64,000 nt of DNA from Prosthecochloris sp. (lineage in GTDB: Bacteria; Bacteroidota; Chlorobiia; Chlorobiales; Chlorobiaceae), in NCBI GenBank assembly GCA_015482705.2, contig JADMLA020000019.1, positions 29,973-93,972 on the forward strand. Direction: 5' to 3'. Position 1 is the first letter of the stretch. Each line of letters opens with the position of its first letter. The position numbers and the translations under genes were made by a program. Positions 9,263-17,772 of the stretch are shown here, one piece after another. Under the pieces are notes generated by a model. It searched no databases. It was not told the DNA's origin and saw only the letters and a list, made by a program, of their open reading frames with translations.

Positions 9263-10129
9263 TCAGTGTGTCGTTTGCCAGCTTGTCAGGTTTCCATTTT
9301 TGAAATAGAGGTAGCTATACCCGTATACCCATTGCTCACGTACTCCCCAGGATCCTACACTTTCATTGACTTTTTCCGGTTCTCCCCAAGAGAGCACCGC
9401 CTCTTTTTCCGTCATCCCCATGATAACTTCCTGTCTTTCGATGGCCTGGCGCACCTTTTGTGACGAGCCTGGAGGAATCGGGTTCGAAGTGTAAAAATAC
9501 CTGTCGTAAAATTTAATCAAGCCCTCTTCACCTGACGATTTTCTCACTCTTATAGAGAAAGACCCTGCACCCCTGCCGTGCCCATATTTCCCTAAAAAAA
9601 CATCAATGACGGCCAAAGGCTCGGTATTGTATGTCGGGTATGATAGGTTCTCATCTGAAGTAATCAACTCCTGAGGCCTAACGACTCTTGTATTGTTCAC
9701 CCATATTTTTTGACCGATGAAAGATCGCGCCCGATTCACTTCATCGGTCAAGTAAATATTATGAGGCAGTGAATTGGAAACAAGATGCACATAGACTACC
9801 TCTCCGTTTTCCAGTACAGCCTTGCGAAATTTAGATTTAGACTTTTCACTAATATAGTGAGACTGACTGGGATCAAACGTAATTGTGGTCTCTATCTTCC
9901 CTTTTCGCCCGACATACTCATCATATGAAAGCTTACCGCCCTTATAGGTTGTTGGCCGTTTGGACCATCCTTGGTAGCCATATTTTTCTCCTCCAGGGAA
10001 AGTTTTTGCGAACACGAATTCTTCTCCTTCCGCTCTGCTGTAATCGGCAGTTTGAGAAGATTTCGCCAAGCAGAAATCAGCGATTCCTGCAAGCATAACG
10101 ATCAAAAGCAAAACTGTTTTGCCAATCAT
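9263..10129 (-). CDS. Exported protein with C-terminal BamE/SmpA-like module
   Basis: 288 residues with an N-terminal signal peptide (hydrophobic 4-18, cleavage probably after LAKS or nearby). I do not recognise the main part (about 25-220). The last 55 residues contain MGMTEKEAVLSWGEPEKV followed by WVYG, YLYFKNG and a final hydrophilic strand, the pattern of small BamE/SmpA-like repeats found in envelope lipoproteins. The protein is therefore probably periplasmic. No operon partner: 140 bases separate it from the convergent methyltransferase. Confidence 0.65.
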   Translation of the reverse strand: MIGKTVLLLIVMLAGIADFCLAKSSQTADYSRAEGEEFVFAKTFPGGEKYGYQGWSKRPTTYKGGKLSYDEYVGRKGKIETTITFDPSQSHYISEKSKSKFRKAVLENGEVVYVHLVSNSLPHNIYLTDEVNRARSFIGQKIWVNNTRVVRPQELITSDENLSYPTYNTEPLAVIDVFLGKYGHGRGAGSFSIRVRKSSGEEGLIKFYDRYFYTSNPIPPGSSQKVRQAIERQEVIMGMTEKEAVLSWGEPEKVNESVGSWGVREQWVYGYSYLYFKNGNLTSWQTTH

Positions 10130-10439
10130 GGTGATAATTTGAAATAATTTATGAAGCGAATAGCAGACAAACCCTAATATACACCATAATTACAGGCCCA
10201 TCAATCGAACGAATGCATCCTTCGATAGGTGCTCAAAGGATGCGGTCAATTACTCTTGTGCCACACGCAAGAATATGCGCTATATTGCCTTAGCGGCATC
10301 GGACGATCTTCCACCGCAATAACACACTCTGTTCGGCTGAAAAACGGAATGACGCTTCGATGTTGATGCACCTGCCAGAATTGAAACCATTTCAGGTTTT
10401 GCGACTCGCTCGATAAATCAAACAACAAGGAGGCTGCAC
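10130..10439. other. Intergenic stretch without a recognisable gene
   Basis: 310 bases between divergent genes. A minus-strand frame at 10246-10428 is open for 60 codons but matches no family I know and has no ribosome site. AAGGAGG at 10427-10433, directly before the next gene, is the only clear signal. Confidence 0.5.
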
Positions 10440-10874
10440 ATGATACCGAAGGTTCTGTTACACAGCTTTTGCACGACCGTGCACATCGATGAAAAAAAGA
10501 AGGATTACCAGGACTGGATGATCATCACCTGGGACAAGCCGCTGTTCACCATTGCACGTTCCAGCATCAACCGGATTCAGGATTATGGAAAGTTCGACCG
10601 ATGGGACCTGATTCAGGCAATCATCCTGGGGTACCGCAGGAACAACAAATGGCATCGATCAGATGCCGCGAGCCTGAAGACTTTCGGCGGATGCACGGGC
10701 GTCGCATGCAAGATCGGTGCGCTGATGGACATGCGTCTCGACGTTTCGCTCGAAGTGTGCCTGTACCTGGATCTGAGGGAATTGCCGAGCCTCAACAGTA
10801 CCTGTCCGGTCAATGTAGAAGACTGGAAGGAAATCACCCACGACGAGGCAGGACGACTGGGATTGTATCAATGA
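10440..10874 (+). CDS. Hypothetical protein, soluble, 144 residues
   Basis: I do not recognise this protein. It has no signal peptide or membrane segment, three Trp-rich stretches (DWMIITWDKP, FDRWDL, NNKWHR) and four Cys, two of them in GGCTGVACK. The ribosome site AAGGAGG lies 6 bases before the ATG, which is strong support that it is expressed. It is alone on its strand, followed by a region with a Fic remnant, so it may belong to an accessory segment. Confidence 0.6.
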   Translation: MIPKVLLHSFCTTVHIDEKKKDYQDWMIITWDKPLFTIARSSINRIQDYGKFDRWDLIQAIILGYRRNNKWHRSDAASLKTFGGCTGVACKIGALMDMRLDVSLEVCLYLDLRELPSLNSTCPVNVEDWKEITHDEAGRLGLYQ

Positions 10875-11005
10875 GCTTAAAAAACCATACCTACGAAGAC
10901 CTGCTTGGCAACAATGTAACCCCCGCATTCAATGCGTGTAACTCTCTAAGGAATAACAATACGTATCATTAAACATGCAATTGTAATGTAGATGACACAA
11001 CCAGG

Positions 11006-11212
11006 ATGGGGAAAAAGCAAGCCAGCATAACATATCATGCATCCCAAACGGACGAGTATGAACCCGGTTCCGATGGAACGGTGCAGAACAATCTGCTGGA
11101 ACTACTTTTTTTACCTCTTTACAGAGAAGGAAACGGTCGAACTGCGAGATTGGTTGCAACCATGATGGCTATTCAGGCAGAGAGCATTTCCTTCATACCT
11201 ATGCCTGTATGA
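11006..11212 (+). pseudogene. Fic-domain protein remnant
   Basis: This frame encodes YREGNGRTARLVATMMAIQA (motif at 11120-11149), a close match to the Fic core HPFREGNGRTAR and the helix behind it. The catalytic His position is Leu here (LPLYREGNGR), and the fragment lacks the rest of the roughly 250-350 residue family domain and any start signal. Fic enzymes AMPylate target proteins; this copy cannot be active as read. Best seen as debris of a toxin-like or regulatory Fic gene. Confidence 0.6.
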
Positions 11213-11310
11213 AGTTTTGGATGGTAATAGAACCTTTCGCCCTAACGCAAAGAGGCTTTCTCAAAAGCACTGCTTCACGACTATCGGTCACCATGCAGAC
11301 GTTTCCGATA

Positions 11311-11398
11311 GAGAGTCATGCCGCACTCGATGCGGCATCCATAACGACTTTCTTTGGAAGATGGATCCCCGGGTCAAGCCCGAGGATGACTGCATAAA
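11311..11398. repeat. Dispersed intergenic repeat, copy A
   Basis: Contains GTCATGCCGCACTCGATGCG followed by GCATCCATA, which reappears at about 47708-47740 with one difference, and a GGTCAAGCCCGAGGATGACTGCATAAAG tail (shown in parts) whose reverse complement resembles the TTTATGCAGTCATCCCCGG start of the hairpin at 21621. It is thus a member of an interspersed palindromic family in this genome. Confidence 0.55.
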
Positions 11399-11489
11399 GA
11401 TTAATTACAGGACTAATGAGACAGCTTCCTGCAAAACAACGCCAGCCCTTTTGCCCGTTGCCTTCTCAGTTTTGACTTTCCCCTCGTCC

Positions 11490-12095
11490 TCACTCGTCAA
11501 CCTCTTCCCATCCCGTAACCATGGCTTTGATGTTGGAGGTGAGAGTATGGCCGGTGGTGGTCATGTATACATGCATGATGACGAAGCCGATCAGCATGTA
11601 AGCGAGCAGGGTATGAATAACCGCAATGGGCTCGATCCAATCGGGGTTCATCCCGAGGGCGACAAGCTCGTTGAAGTAGAAGTAGGCGAACCCGAACAGA
11701 ATCTGTAACGGCAGCCCGACAAGGGTCAGCATCAGGTAGGTTATTCGCTGTAGCGGATTCAATCGGGATATTTCATTTTTCTTGAACGGGTGTGGCTCGT
11801 TTTTGAAAATACCGATCATGTAGTAGTGGATCTGCATGAAGATTTTGTCGAGAATGTTCCCTTCGGTAAGGTACTGGCGGAAGTCTCCCGTGGTGATGTA
11901 CCAGAAAAATGCCAGCACGATAAACGTTACAAGCCCCCATGCCAAAGCGTTATGCACATGAAACGCGGTTTCATAGCCCAAGAGTTGAAAAAGGCCGTGA
12001 ACCTCGAGCCCGGTTACGAGCAATAAAAAAATGATCAACGCCTGCATCCAGTGCCAGAACCGCTGAAACCTTGCGTACAGATAGACTTTTCTCAT
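11490..12095 (-). CDS. Cytochrome b561-type membrane subunit, partner of octaheme cytochrome
   Basis: 201-residue di-haem cytochrome b of the thiosulfate reductase/NiFe-hydrogenase type. Four hydrophobic helices are visible, with candidate haem ligands His in RFWHWMQ (helix 1), HVHNALAWG (helix 2) and HTLLAY plus IMHVYM (helix 4 region). It would exchange electrons with the quinone pool. Its ATG overlaps the stop of the octaheme gene by 4 bases (ATGA), so the pair is translationally coupled and very probably forms one membrane complex. Confidence 0.88.
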   Translation of the reverse strand: MRKVYLYARFQRFWHWMQALIIFLLLVTGLEVHGLFQLLGYETAFHVHNALAWGLVTFIVLAFFWYITTGDFRQYLTEGNILDKIFMQIHYYMIGIFKNEPHPFKKNEISRLNPLQRITYLMLTLVGLPLQILFGFAYFYFNELVALGMNPDWIEPIAVIHTLLAYMLIGFVIMHVYMTTTGHTLTSNIKAMVTGWEEVDE

Positions 12096-13702
12096 ACTTC
12101 ACCATCCTGCACTCTGCGTTTATTGGAAACAAACCTCATGAAACCGTGAATGGATATACCAACCAGAGACGAAACGATCACCAGTAACCCGAGAATTTCG
12201 ACATAACCGTTGGCATCCCTGCCGGGCAGATAAAATCCTGCAAGCTTTTCAAGCCGTCCCCCCCGGGAATGACATTCCACACAGCTGAGGGCATCTTCTT
12301 TGGGAGACACCATGTGTGAAATCGGCCAATACATTTCGGTTTCCACAAAACCATAGGTACCACTATACTCGAGCCCGGCATATTCCATTCCTTCGGCAAT
12401 CGATTTGTCCCAGTCGAAATCAGACCAGTAGGCTCCGCTTCCTTTCGGACCGAATAACTTTGGTTTCACGAACCGCTTGAGTTGAGGATCGTATGGCTGC
12501 TTTCCCCTATGCACTTTAAATGGCCAGATTCGTGAAAGAGTATCGCGTGGTTCACCATCGGGATGATTGATGGCAACAACTCCGGAATCGTTTATTTCGG
12601 TAAGAAATGTCACATAATTCATCTCTCCGTTGAACCATCGGTACTCCGGTTCGATGTCCTTCGCCCATGTGAACAGGCCTTTCTTACCGAGATAGACAAC
12701 ATGCCCTGTAGAATCTTTTTTGACCAGAGGGCGCCCCGCTTCATCAAGCTTTCCCGCTTTCGACCAGTCCCACCAGACCTTGGTTGGCCGTTCTTTTGCA
12801 ATGGCGGGAATATGGCAGGTTTGACAGGCAACCTTATCGACGTGATCATTGAGTTTCTTGTAATTTTGATGAGGATCGACGCCGTGACAGGATGCACAGG
12901 TTGTCGGATAATCGTCAGGCAGCGGGTAATCGAAACCATGAACATCCCTCGCCGTCGGTTCATAACGGCTCCCCGGAACCTGATGCCCTTCCGTTTTGTG
13001 ACAGTCGGTACAGGTCATATTGAGCTCATTCTTGCCGGAAGCCATATGAACGTCCAATGTTTCCGTAGGATCGAGCAAAGAATTGTCGAGGTCACCGTGT
13101 TTTACCGCATCACCGCCCCCCCCCTCAAAATGGCAAATACCGCAGTTGTGACGATCCGGGTTGGCAACGTGCTGCGCGACATAGGAGAGATCGACTTTTT
13201 TAAACGGGGTCTTACCCCCAAAAACCTTGTCCTCGTAGGGAGGATGCCCCGCTCCTGAAGGAAATTTCTTGTACGTGCCGGTACCGTCATGGCAAACCAG
13301 GCAGTCTACATTTTTTTCGCTGGTGAAATCGAATGTCCGGTCTTTCCAGCCATAACCGATATGACAAGAAGTGCACCGGGGTTCGTTACTGTCAACGGAT
13401 ATGCAAAAGTTGTTGACAACATGCTGCTTTCCGAGCATTTTTCCATCTTTCATGAGCACTTCCCATGTCCAGTGCTTGGTTCGATGGACCTGTTTGGATG
13501 CTTCCGTATGACATTTCAAACAGGCTTCCGTGACTTCAGGCCCGCTTTTGAACTCTTTTTTGAGTTCATCGAACTTTGTGTGATCCGCTGTCGAAAGCAA
13601 CAGGGAATCGACGGGAGGGTGAAACGTCTCTGCAGAAAGGTGTGAAAAAGCAAAGAGGTACATTACAACCGAGCTTATGCCGGCTTTCAACAAATTATTC
13701 AT
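12092..13702 (-). CDS. Octaheme c-type cytochrome, tetrathionate reductase (OTR)-like, membrane anchored
   Basis: 536 residues from the ATG at 13702, giving a signal peptide ending near LSAETF; the frame extends to a TTG at 13750 but without a signal sequence. Eight CxxCH motifs start at C61, C110, C134, C187, C231, C269, C293 and C474. The arrangement, with a long haem-free stretch between haems 7 and 8, fits the octaheme tetrathionate reductase family, which reduces tetrathionate, nitrite or hydroxylamine in vitro. A transmembrane helix (about 503-522) and basic tail end the protein. The coupled cytochrome b gene suggests a quinone-linked complex. Substrate and direction in a sulfur oxidiser are open. 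Confidence 0.85.
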   Translation of the reverse strand: MNNLLKAGISSVVMYLFAFSHLSAETFHPPVDSLLLSTADHTKFDELKKEFKSGPEVTEACLKCHTEASKQVHRTKHWTWEVLMKDGKMLGKQHVVNNFCISVDSNEPRCTSCHIGYGWKDRTFDFTSEKNVDCLVCHDGTGTYKKFPSGAGHPPYEDKVFGGKTPFKKVDLSYVAQHVANPDRHNCGICHFEGGGGDAVKHGDLDNSLLDPTETLDVHMASGKNELNMTCTDCHKTEGHQVPGSRYEPTARDVHGFDYPLPDDYPTTCASCHGVDPHQNYKKLNDHVDKVACQTCHIPAIAKERPTKVWWDWSKAGKLDEAGRPLVKKDSTGHVVYLGKKGLFTWAKDIEPEYRWFNGEMNYVTFLTEINDSGVVAINHPDGEPRDTLSRIWPFKVHRGKQPYDPQLKRFVKPKLFGPKGSGAYWSDFDWDKSIAEGMEYAGLEYSGTYGFVETEMYWPISHMVSPKEDALSCVECHSRGGRLEKLAGFYLPGRDANGYVEILGLLVIVSSLVGISIHGFMRFVSNKRRVQDGEV

Positions 13703-13810
13703 TGTGGTCGGTGTTTGTTTACGTACTGACAGACCAAACTGTCCCCACAACGTTAATGTATGTATATCCTCATAAAAAACAATTACTTAACAATTGTTGA
13801 ACGCAATAAA

Positions 13811-13845
13811 AAAACGCATAAGGGGGCTTTTCCCCTTATGCGTTT
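13811..13845 (-). terminator. Intrinsic terminator after sqr and the small ORF
   Basis: Strong hairpin: AAACGCATAAGGGG paired with CCCCTTATGCGTTT around a short loop. Read on the minus strand it ends in a T run (the A run at 13808-13814), so it terminates the SQR unit and isolates it from the octaheme gene that starts at 13702. Confidence 0.85.
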
Positions 13846-13878
13846 CATAGAAATGATGGTTTGTATTTCTATACTCGA

Positions 13879-13995
13879 TCAGGCTCTTTTACTGTGATCA
13901 ACCGCTTTGAGAATCTTGATGTTCAGCACAATAAACCGCCAGAACTGGTATATTTTGTTCTTCATCTTGAATCGATCAAACTTTGTCGGTCTCAT
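13879..13995 (-). CDS. Small basic amphipathic protein, 38 residues, downstream of SQR
   Basis: Short reading frame on the minus strand starting MRPTKFDRFKMKN, continuing through an aromatic/hydrophobic core (QFWRFIVLNIKILKA) and ending HSKRA. GAGG lies 7 bases before its ATG. It starts 39 bases after the sqr stop and ends 34 bases before the strong terminator at 13811-13845, so it is almost certainly on the sqr transcript. Its character suits a membrane-surface peptide or small subunit. I know no family for it. Confidence 0.6.
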   Translation of the reverse strand: MRPTKFDRFKMKNKIYQFWRFIVLNIKILKAVDHSKRA

Positions 13996-14034
13996 GGTTC
14001 GCCTCAGGTTTAACGTGTTGTAAAATGCTCATGG

Positions 14035-15468
14035 TTACTCCGGAATAAGCTGCCAGCCGATACGGCCTCTGAACTTGTGCATAAAGGTTGTCTCTACCAT
14101 CTGCTTCAACCACGCACCCGCAAGACCGCGCTCAACCCTGGTAACGAAGAGGTCCCGTCCTTCCTTGTTATCATAACGGGTATGGTCGGGGACGACTGGA
14201 TAAATAATCATCGTGGTCGCCTGCCCGCTCCAAAGCGACTTCCCGTTCGATGCGATACAGACCGCAAGCATCTCCGACATGCGTTCACGGTGAGTCATTC
14301 GTCCACCTTTGATCAGATCGATGATGTTCAAAGCCACGATTCTTCCGATAACACCGGAAATCATGCCTGTTCTCGGTGCACCTGGAGTAATGGTCAAACC
14401 GTTCTTCGTGGTATGTGGAACTGAAATCGGTCCGGGAGGCGCAAAAGCGATACCTGCTGAAAAAATGTTTTTATATAACGGATTCTGGTAGTTTGCCGGC
14501 CACGCATCAGGCGTTCTCACCAGTTCATCATAGCTCAGCCCGTAAATACCATCGGCAAGAATAAATCCTCCCGGGTTGGTGACTTTGGCGGAAATGTCCT
14601 CTCCTTCCTTGTCATAGAAGGGAAATGTCACGCCTCGTGATTGCGGGATGAGCATGGCAAAATCGTATTCATCCTCTCCGAAATTACCTTCGAAATCCTC
14701 CCAGTAGATTTTTTTCTCGTCAACCTCTTTGACTCCTCTTCGAACCGATTTTTCAAGTCCGAACTCATCCATAAGGTCCTCTATGAGATCTCCGCCCCTG
14801 GCAATCCTTCCACCACGTTTGACAACGTTAATTCCACCGACGCCGAAATCTCCGATTGCCGGCTCATTGCTCAGATAGGCAAGTTCGGCCTTATCCCTGA
14901 GACCGCGCTGTGTAAGATCGGTGTGTATGTTGGTGATATACTCGAAAGCCGCACCCTGACAGGCAGCCATTGGGTGACCCGTACCGATGACCAGGCGCTG
15001 TTTTTCGCCCCGCTTCATCCTTTCGACCAACTCGAGATAAGCGTTTCGAGCTTTGATGGCGGTATCGAAATGACAGATGGATTCAGTATTTTTATCCGGG
15101 CCGAGACCAGGCGTCGCAGCATAATTCATATGGGCCCCGGTGGCAACTATGAGATAATCATACTCGACGCTCGCTTCACCCCCTCCATTTGCCTGATCGA
15201 CAATAACGTAATTCTCGTCAGGATGAACCGACGTCACTTTTCCCTGAATGAAATTGACATTGAACCGGTCGTAAATCGGCTTTAACTTGAAAGTGGTTTC
15301 TTCAGGCTTTACTGCATCTATGCCCAGCCACACCCATGAAGGGACAAAACCAAAAAAGTCAAGCTTGTGTATAACCGTTATTTCATGTTCCTTGCCTACA
15401 GCATCTCCCAGATACATTGCAGCAGTATGCCCTGCGAATCCGGCACCAATGATCGCAACCTTTGCCAT
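14035..15468 (-). CDS. sqr: Sulfide:quinone oxidoreductase-type flavoprotein
   Basis: 477-residue FAD protein of the SQR/flavocytochrome c sulfide dehydrogenase superfamily, expected at the inner face or periplasmic side of the membrane, oxidising sulfide and reducing quinone. The FAD fold starts with VAIIGAGFAGHTAA (residues 4-17); a second motif YDYLIVATGA is at 104-113. Cys132, Cys170 (in MAACQGAAFEY) and Cys404 (in LAVCIAS) are the only cysteines; 170 and 404 match the expected redox pair positions. The ATG at 15468 has GGAG upstream and gives the family start; the frame also opens at 15501. Which SQR type it is cannot be fixed without a tree. Divergent from ruvX. Confidence 0.85.
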   Translation of the reverse strand: MAKVAIIGAGFAGHTAAMYLGDAVGKEHEITVIHKLDFFGFVPSWVWLGIDAVKPEETTFKLKPIYDRFNVNFIQGKVTSVHPDENYVIVDQANGGGEASVEYDYLIVATGAHMNYAATPGLGPDKNTESICHFDTAIKARNAYLELVERMKRGEKQRLVIGTGHPMAACQGAAFEYITNIHTDLTQRGLRDKAELAYLSNEPAIGDFGVGGINVVKRGGRIARGGDLIEDLMDEFGLEKSVRRGVKEVDEKKIYWEDFEGNFGEDEYDFAMLIPQSRGVTFPFYDKEGEDISAKVTNPGGFILADGIYGLSYDELVRTPDAWPANYQNPLYKNIFSAGIAFAPPGPISVPHTTKNGLTITPGAPRTGMISGVIGRIVALNIIDLIKGGRMTHRERMSEMLAVCIASNGKSLWSGQATTMIIYPVVPDHTRYDNKEGRDLFVTRVERGLAGAWLKQMVETTFMHKFRGRIGWQLIPE

Positions 15469-15711
15469 CGCCTGTTTTCTCCAGTTATTCTCGCTGAACA
15501 TCCTGAAATGGATGTTGCAATTGTTAAAAAATAATTAATGAATTCAGTTGATTTTTGCGAGAGAAGATAGAAAATAAACCAAACACTGCAAACCCATATA
15601 GTCAAAGAGTTATAAAGGAACCTCAACCTGTTTCCCGGAAAAAACGTTTTTTTTAATACCTTTACGGTAAAGAAAACAATCTTGAAGTCACGAACCGGGA
15701 GCTGCATTTCC

Positions 15712-16140
15712 GTGGGAGAGAAGACAAAAAAGCGAATACTTGCAATCGATTACGGCACAAAACGGATAGGGCTAGCCAAAAGTGACCCCTTCGGGATTTT
15801 TGCCCAGCCCGTCGGCACATTTTCACCTGAAAAAATCACCACGGTCATCTCTTCCCTCCTCCTCAATGATCCTATAGAAAAAATTATCGTCGGTTACCCT
15901 CTTGACAGTGACGGCACGGAAAACCGTATGACCGGCATAGTCGATTGTTTTATAGAGAAACTGAAAAAAGCTTTTCCCGAAATTTCCATTGAAACCATCG
16001 ATGAACACGGCTCATCGAGACGTGCCGGAAAACTGCTCGTCGAGTCAGGCTTCAGCAGAAGAAAAAGACAACAAAAAGGAAGGCTTGACTGTGCCACCGC
16101 CTGCCTGTTGCTGCAAACCTATCTTGAAAGCGGAGGCTGA
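15712..16140 (+). CDS. ruvX: Putative pre-16S rRNA nuclease / Holliday junction resolvase-like YqgF
   Basis: 142-residue YqgF/RuvX RNase H-fold nuclease that trims the 5' end of 16S rRNA in E. coli. The N-terminal ILAIDYGTKRIGLA carries the first catalytic Asp; IIVGYPLDSDGTE and the C-terminal RRKRQQKGRLDCATA, with the last catalytic Asp, complete the motifs. I chose GTG at 15712, preceded by GGGAG, over the TTG at 15682. It is divergent from sqr; about 240 bases between them must hold both promoters. Confidence 0.88.
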   Translation: MGEKTKKRILAIDYGTKRIGLAKSDPFGIFAQPVGTFSPEKITTVISSLLLNDPIEKIIVGYPLDSDGTENRMTGIVDCFIEKLKKAFPEISIETIDEHGSSRRAGKLLVESGFSRRKRQQKGRLDCATACLLLQTYLESGG

Positions 16141-16312
16141 CTTCGTTATCCATTTAGTATTTCGATACGGCTTGTATTATTTTACCCAGGGTCGAGTGTT
16201 TCAATACCGTTTATAGAGGTAAAATAAAATATATTGAACGCTCTTGTAAGAGTTCTTTATGTAAAACTGCCAGGAACTTCCGAATATCAACTATAGAAAT
16301 TATCAACAACAC

Positions 16313-16894
16313 ATGAGTACACCTGCATTGCTCGATATATTCAGATCTTCCGGAGCCTTGCTCGAAGGGCATTTCAAACTCACGTCCGGTCTGCACAGCA
16401 ACACGTATTTTCAGTGCGCAAAGGTGCTTCAGTATCCCGAGTACCTTACTGAAATATGCAGAAACATTGCCTCGGCTTTCAACGGCCTGGATATCGATAC
16501 CGTCATTTCACCCGCTGTAGGCGGTATTGTTGTCGGAACCGAAATAGGCCGTCAGTTGGGAGTGAAAACAGTGTTTGCCGAAAGAAAAGAGGGCAACATG
16601 GTTCTGAGAAGGGGTTTCACGATTTCTCCCGATGAAAAAGTGTTGGTAGTCGAGGACGTCATCACGACAGGTGGTTCAGTCGCGGAGGTTATCGAGGTGG
16701 TACAAGGTGCCGGAGCCCGTGTCGTCGGAGTCGGTTCTGTGGTCGATCGCAGCAATGGAACGGTTACACTTGCGGAAAAGCAGTTCTCCCTGCTCACTCT
16801 CGAAGTAAAAAACTATGAACCGGACAGCTGCCCGCTATGTGCTGCCAAGGTTCCGCTCGACACGCCGGGCAGCCGCAGCTTTCAAAACAGCTAA
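16313..16894 (+). CDS. pyrE: Orotate phosphoribosyltransferase
   Basis: 193 residues. Converts orotate and PRPP to OMP in pyrimidine synthesis. The PRPP loop VLVVEDVITTGGSV is at about residues 117-130, preceded by the flexible-loop region FAERKEGNMVLRRGF. N-terminal LLEGHFKLTSGLHS is typical. A pair of Cys near the C-terminus (CPLCAAK) is seen in many homologues. A 172-base gap separates it from ruvX; tyrA follows after 12 bases. Confidence 0.95.
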   Translation: MSTPALLDIFRSSGALLEGHFKLTSGLHSNTYFQCAKVLQYPEYLTEICRNIASAFNGLDIDTVISPAVGGIVVGTEIGRQLGVKTVFAERKEGNMVLRRGFTISPDEKVLVVEDVITTGGSVAEVIEVVQGAGARVVGVGSVVDRSNGTVTLAEKQFSLLTLEVKNYEPDSCPLCAAKVPLDTPGSRSFQNS

Positions 16895-16905
16895 GAGAGA
16901 CGGGT

Positions 16906-17772
16906 ATGCAGACAGCCTGTATTAACAGCATCTCTATCATAGGTCTTGGGTTGATAGGAGCGTCCGTTTTGAGAGCATTGAAAAAATCGCCCGTTGCCTC
17001 AAAACAGCGTATCCTGTTCAAGGGTTACGACCCCTCTTTCGACGATCAGGATATCGATCATATAAAAGAACTGGGCCTCGACCGTTTCGAAACCGATAAA
17101 AAATCGCTTTACGAGGCCGATCTCATCATCCTCGCTGCCCCGGTCGAAACAAACATATCCCTACTCGACGAAATCAGCAGGACTGTTCAACGCCCTACTC
17201 TTGTCAGTGACGTTTCAAGCACAAAAGCAGCCATAGCAAGGCGGGCCGGGGAACTTGGGATCGACTTTATAGGAATGCACCCTATTGCCGGAAAAGAGCA
17301 GCAGGGATACCATGCAAGCCACGAGGAGCTTTTTTCCGGAAAAACCGTTGTACTTTGCGCTGATGAAGAAACTCTTTCACGCCCGGACGCCGGCAATCTC
17401 CAGGAACTCCTGCAATCGATCAAATGCCGGATTGTTGTCATGACTCCAGAAGAACATGACAAAATCGTAGCAACGGTCAGTCACCTTCCCCAATTGCTTT
17501 CAACCGCCCTGATCAATCATTGTGAACATGACATCGATATAAGCGGTCCCGGCTTTTCGACTCTGACGCGCCTTGCCGGCAGCTCATGGGATATCTGGAA
17601 AGACATCGTCGTGACAAATCGTGAAAACATAGCATCGGAGCTTGAAAGCTTCAGCCGTGAACTTGAACAAATCGCCGATGAGATCCGAACCAACAGGATG
17701 AGCAAGGTCAGAATACGGTTCGAAAAAGCCAACACACTCCATGAAAACCTTACCGAAAAAAGCAGCAAATGA
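16906..17772 (+). CDS. tyrA: Prephenate dehydrogenase
   Basis: 288-residue TyrA-type dehydrogenase making 4-hydroxyphenylpyruvate (or arogenate to tyrosine). The NAD(P) motif ISIIGLGLIGASVLRAL is close to the N-terminus; DVSSTKAAI, GMHPIAGKEQQG (catalytic His region) and HDKIVATVSHLPQLL follow in the usual order. I chose the ATG at 16906, 12 bases after pyrE, rather than the longer frame overlapping pyrE. The stop overlaps the ATG of nadK (ATGA). Confidence 0.92.
   Translation: MQTACINSISIIGLGLIGASVLRALKKSPVASKQRILFKGYDPSFDDQDIDHIKELGLDRFETDKKSLYEADLIILAAPVETNISLLDEISRTVQRPTLVSDVSSTKAAIARRAGELGIDFIGMHPIAGKEQQGYHASHEELFSGKTVVLCADEETLSRPDAGNLQELLQSIKCRIVVMTPEEHDKIVATVSHLPQLLSTALINHCEHDIDISGPGFSTLTRLAGSSWDIWKDIVVTNRENIASELESFSRELEQIADEIRTNRMSKVRIRFEKANTLHENLTEKSSK

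Larger units (their letters stand above)
10875..11489. other. Non-coding region with Fic remnant and dispersed repeat
   Basis: 615 bases without an intact gene. It holds a decayed Fic-domain fragment (about 11006-11212) and, at about 11300-11400, a repeat unit also seen near 47690. The remainder shows no gene. Confidence 0.6.

Noticed and set aside
10246..10428. 60-codon minus-strand frame
   Set aside because: No match to any family, no start signals.
12563..13258. 231-codon plus-strand frame
   Set aside because: Lies wholly opposite the octaheme cytochrome gene, whose eight CxxCH motifs fix the coding strand.
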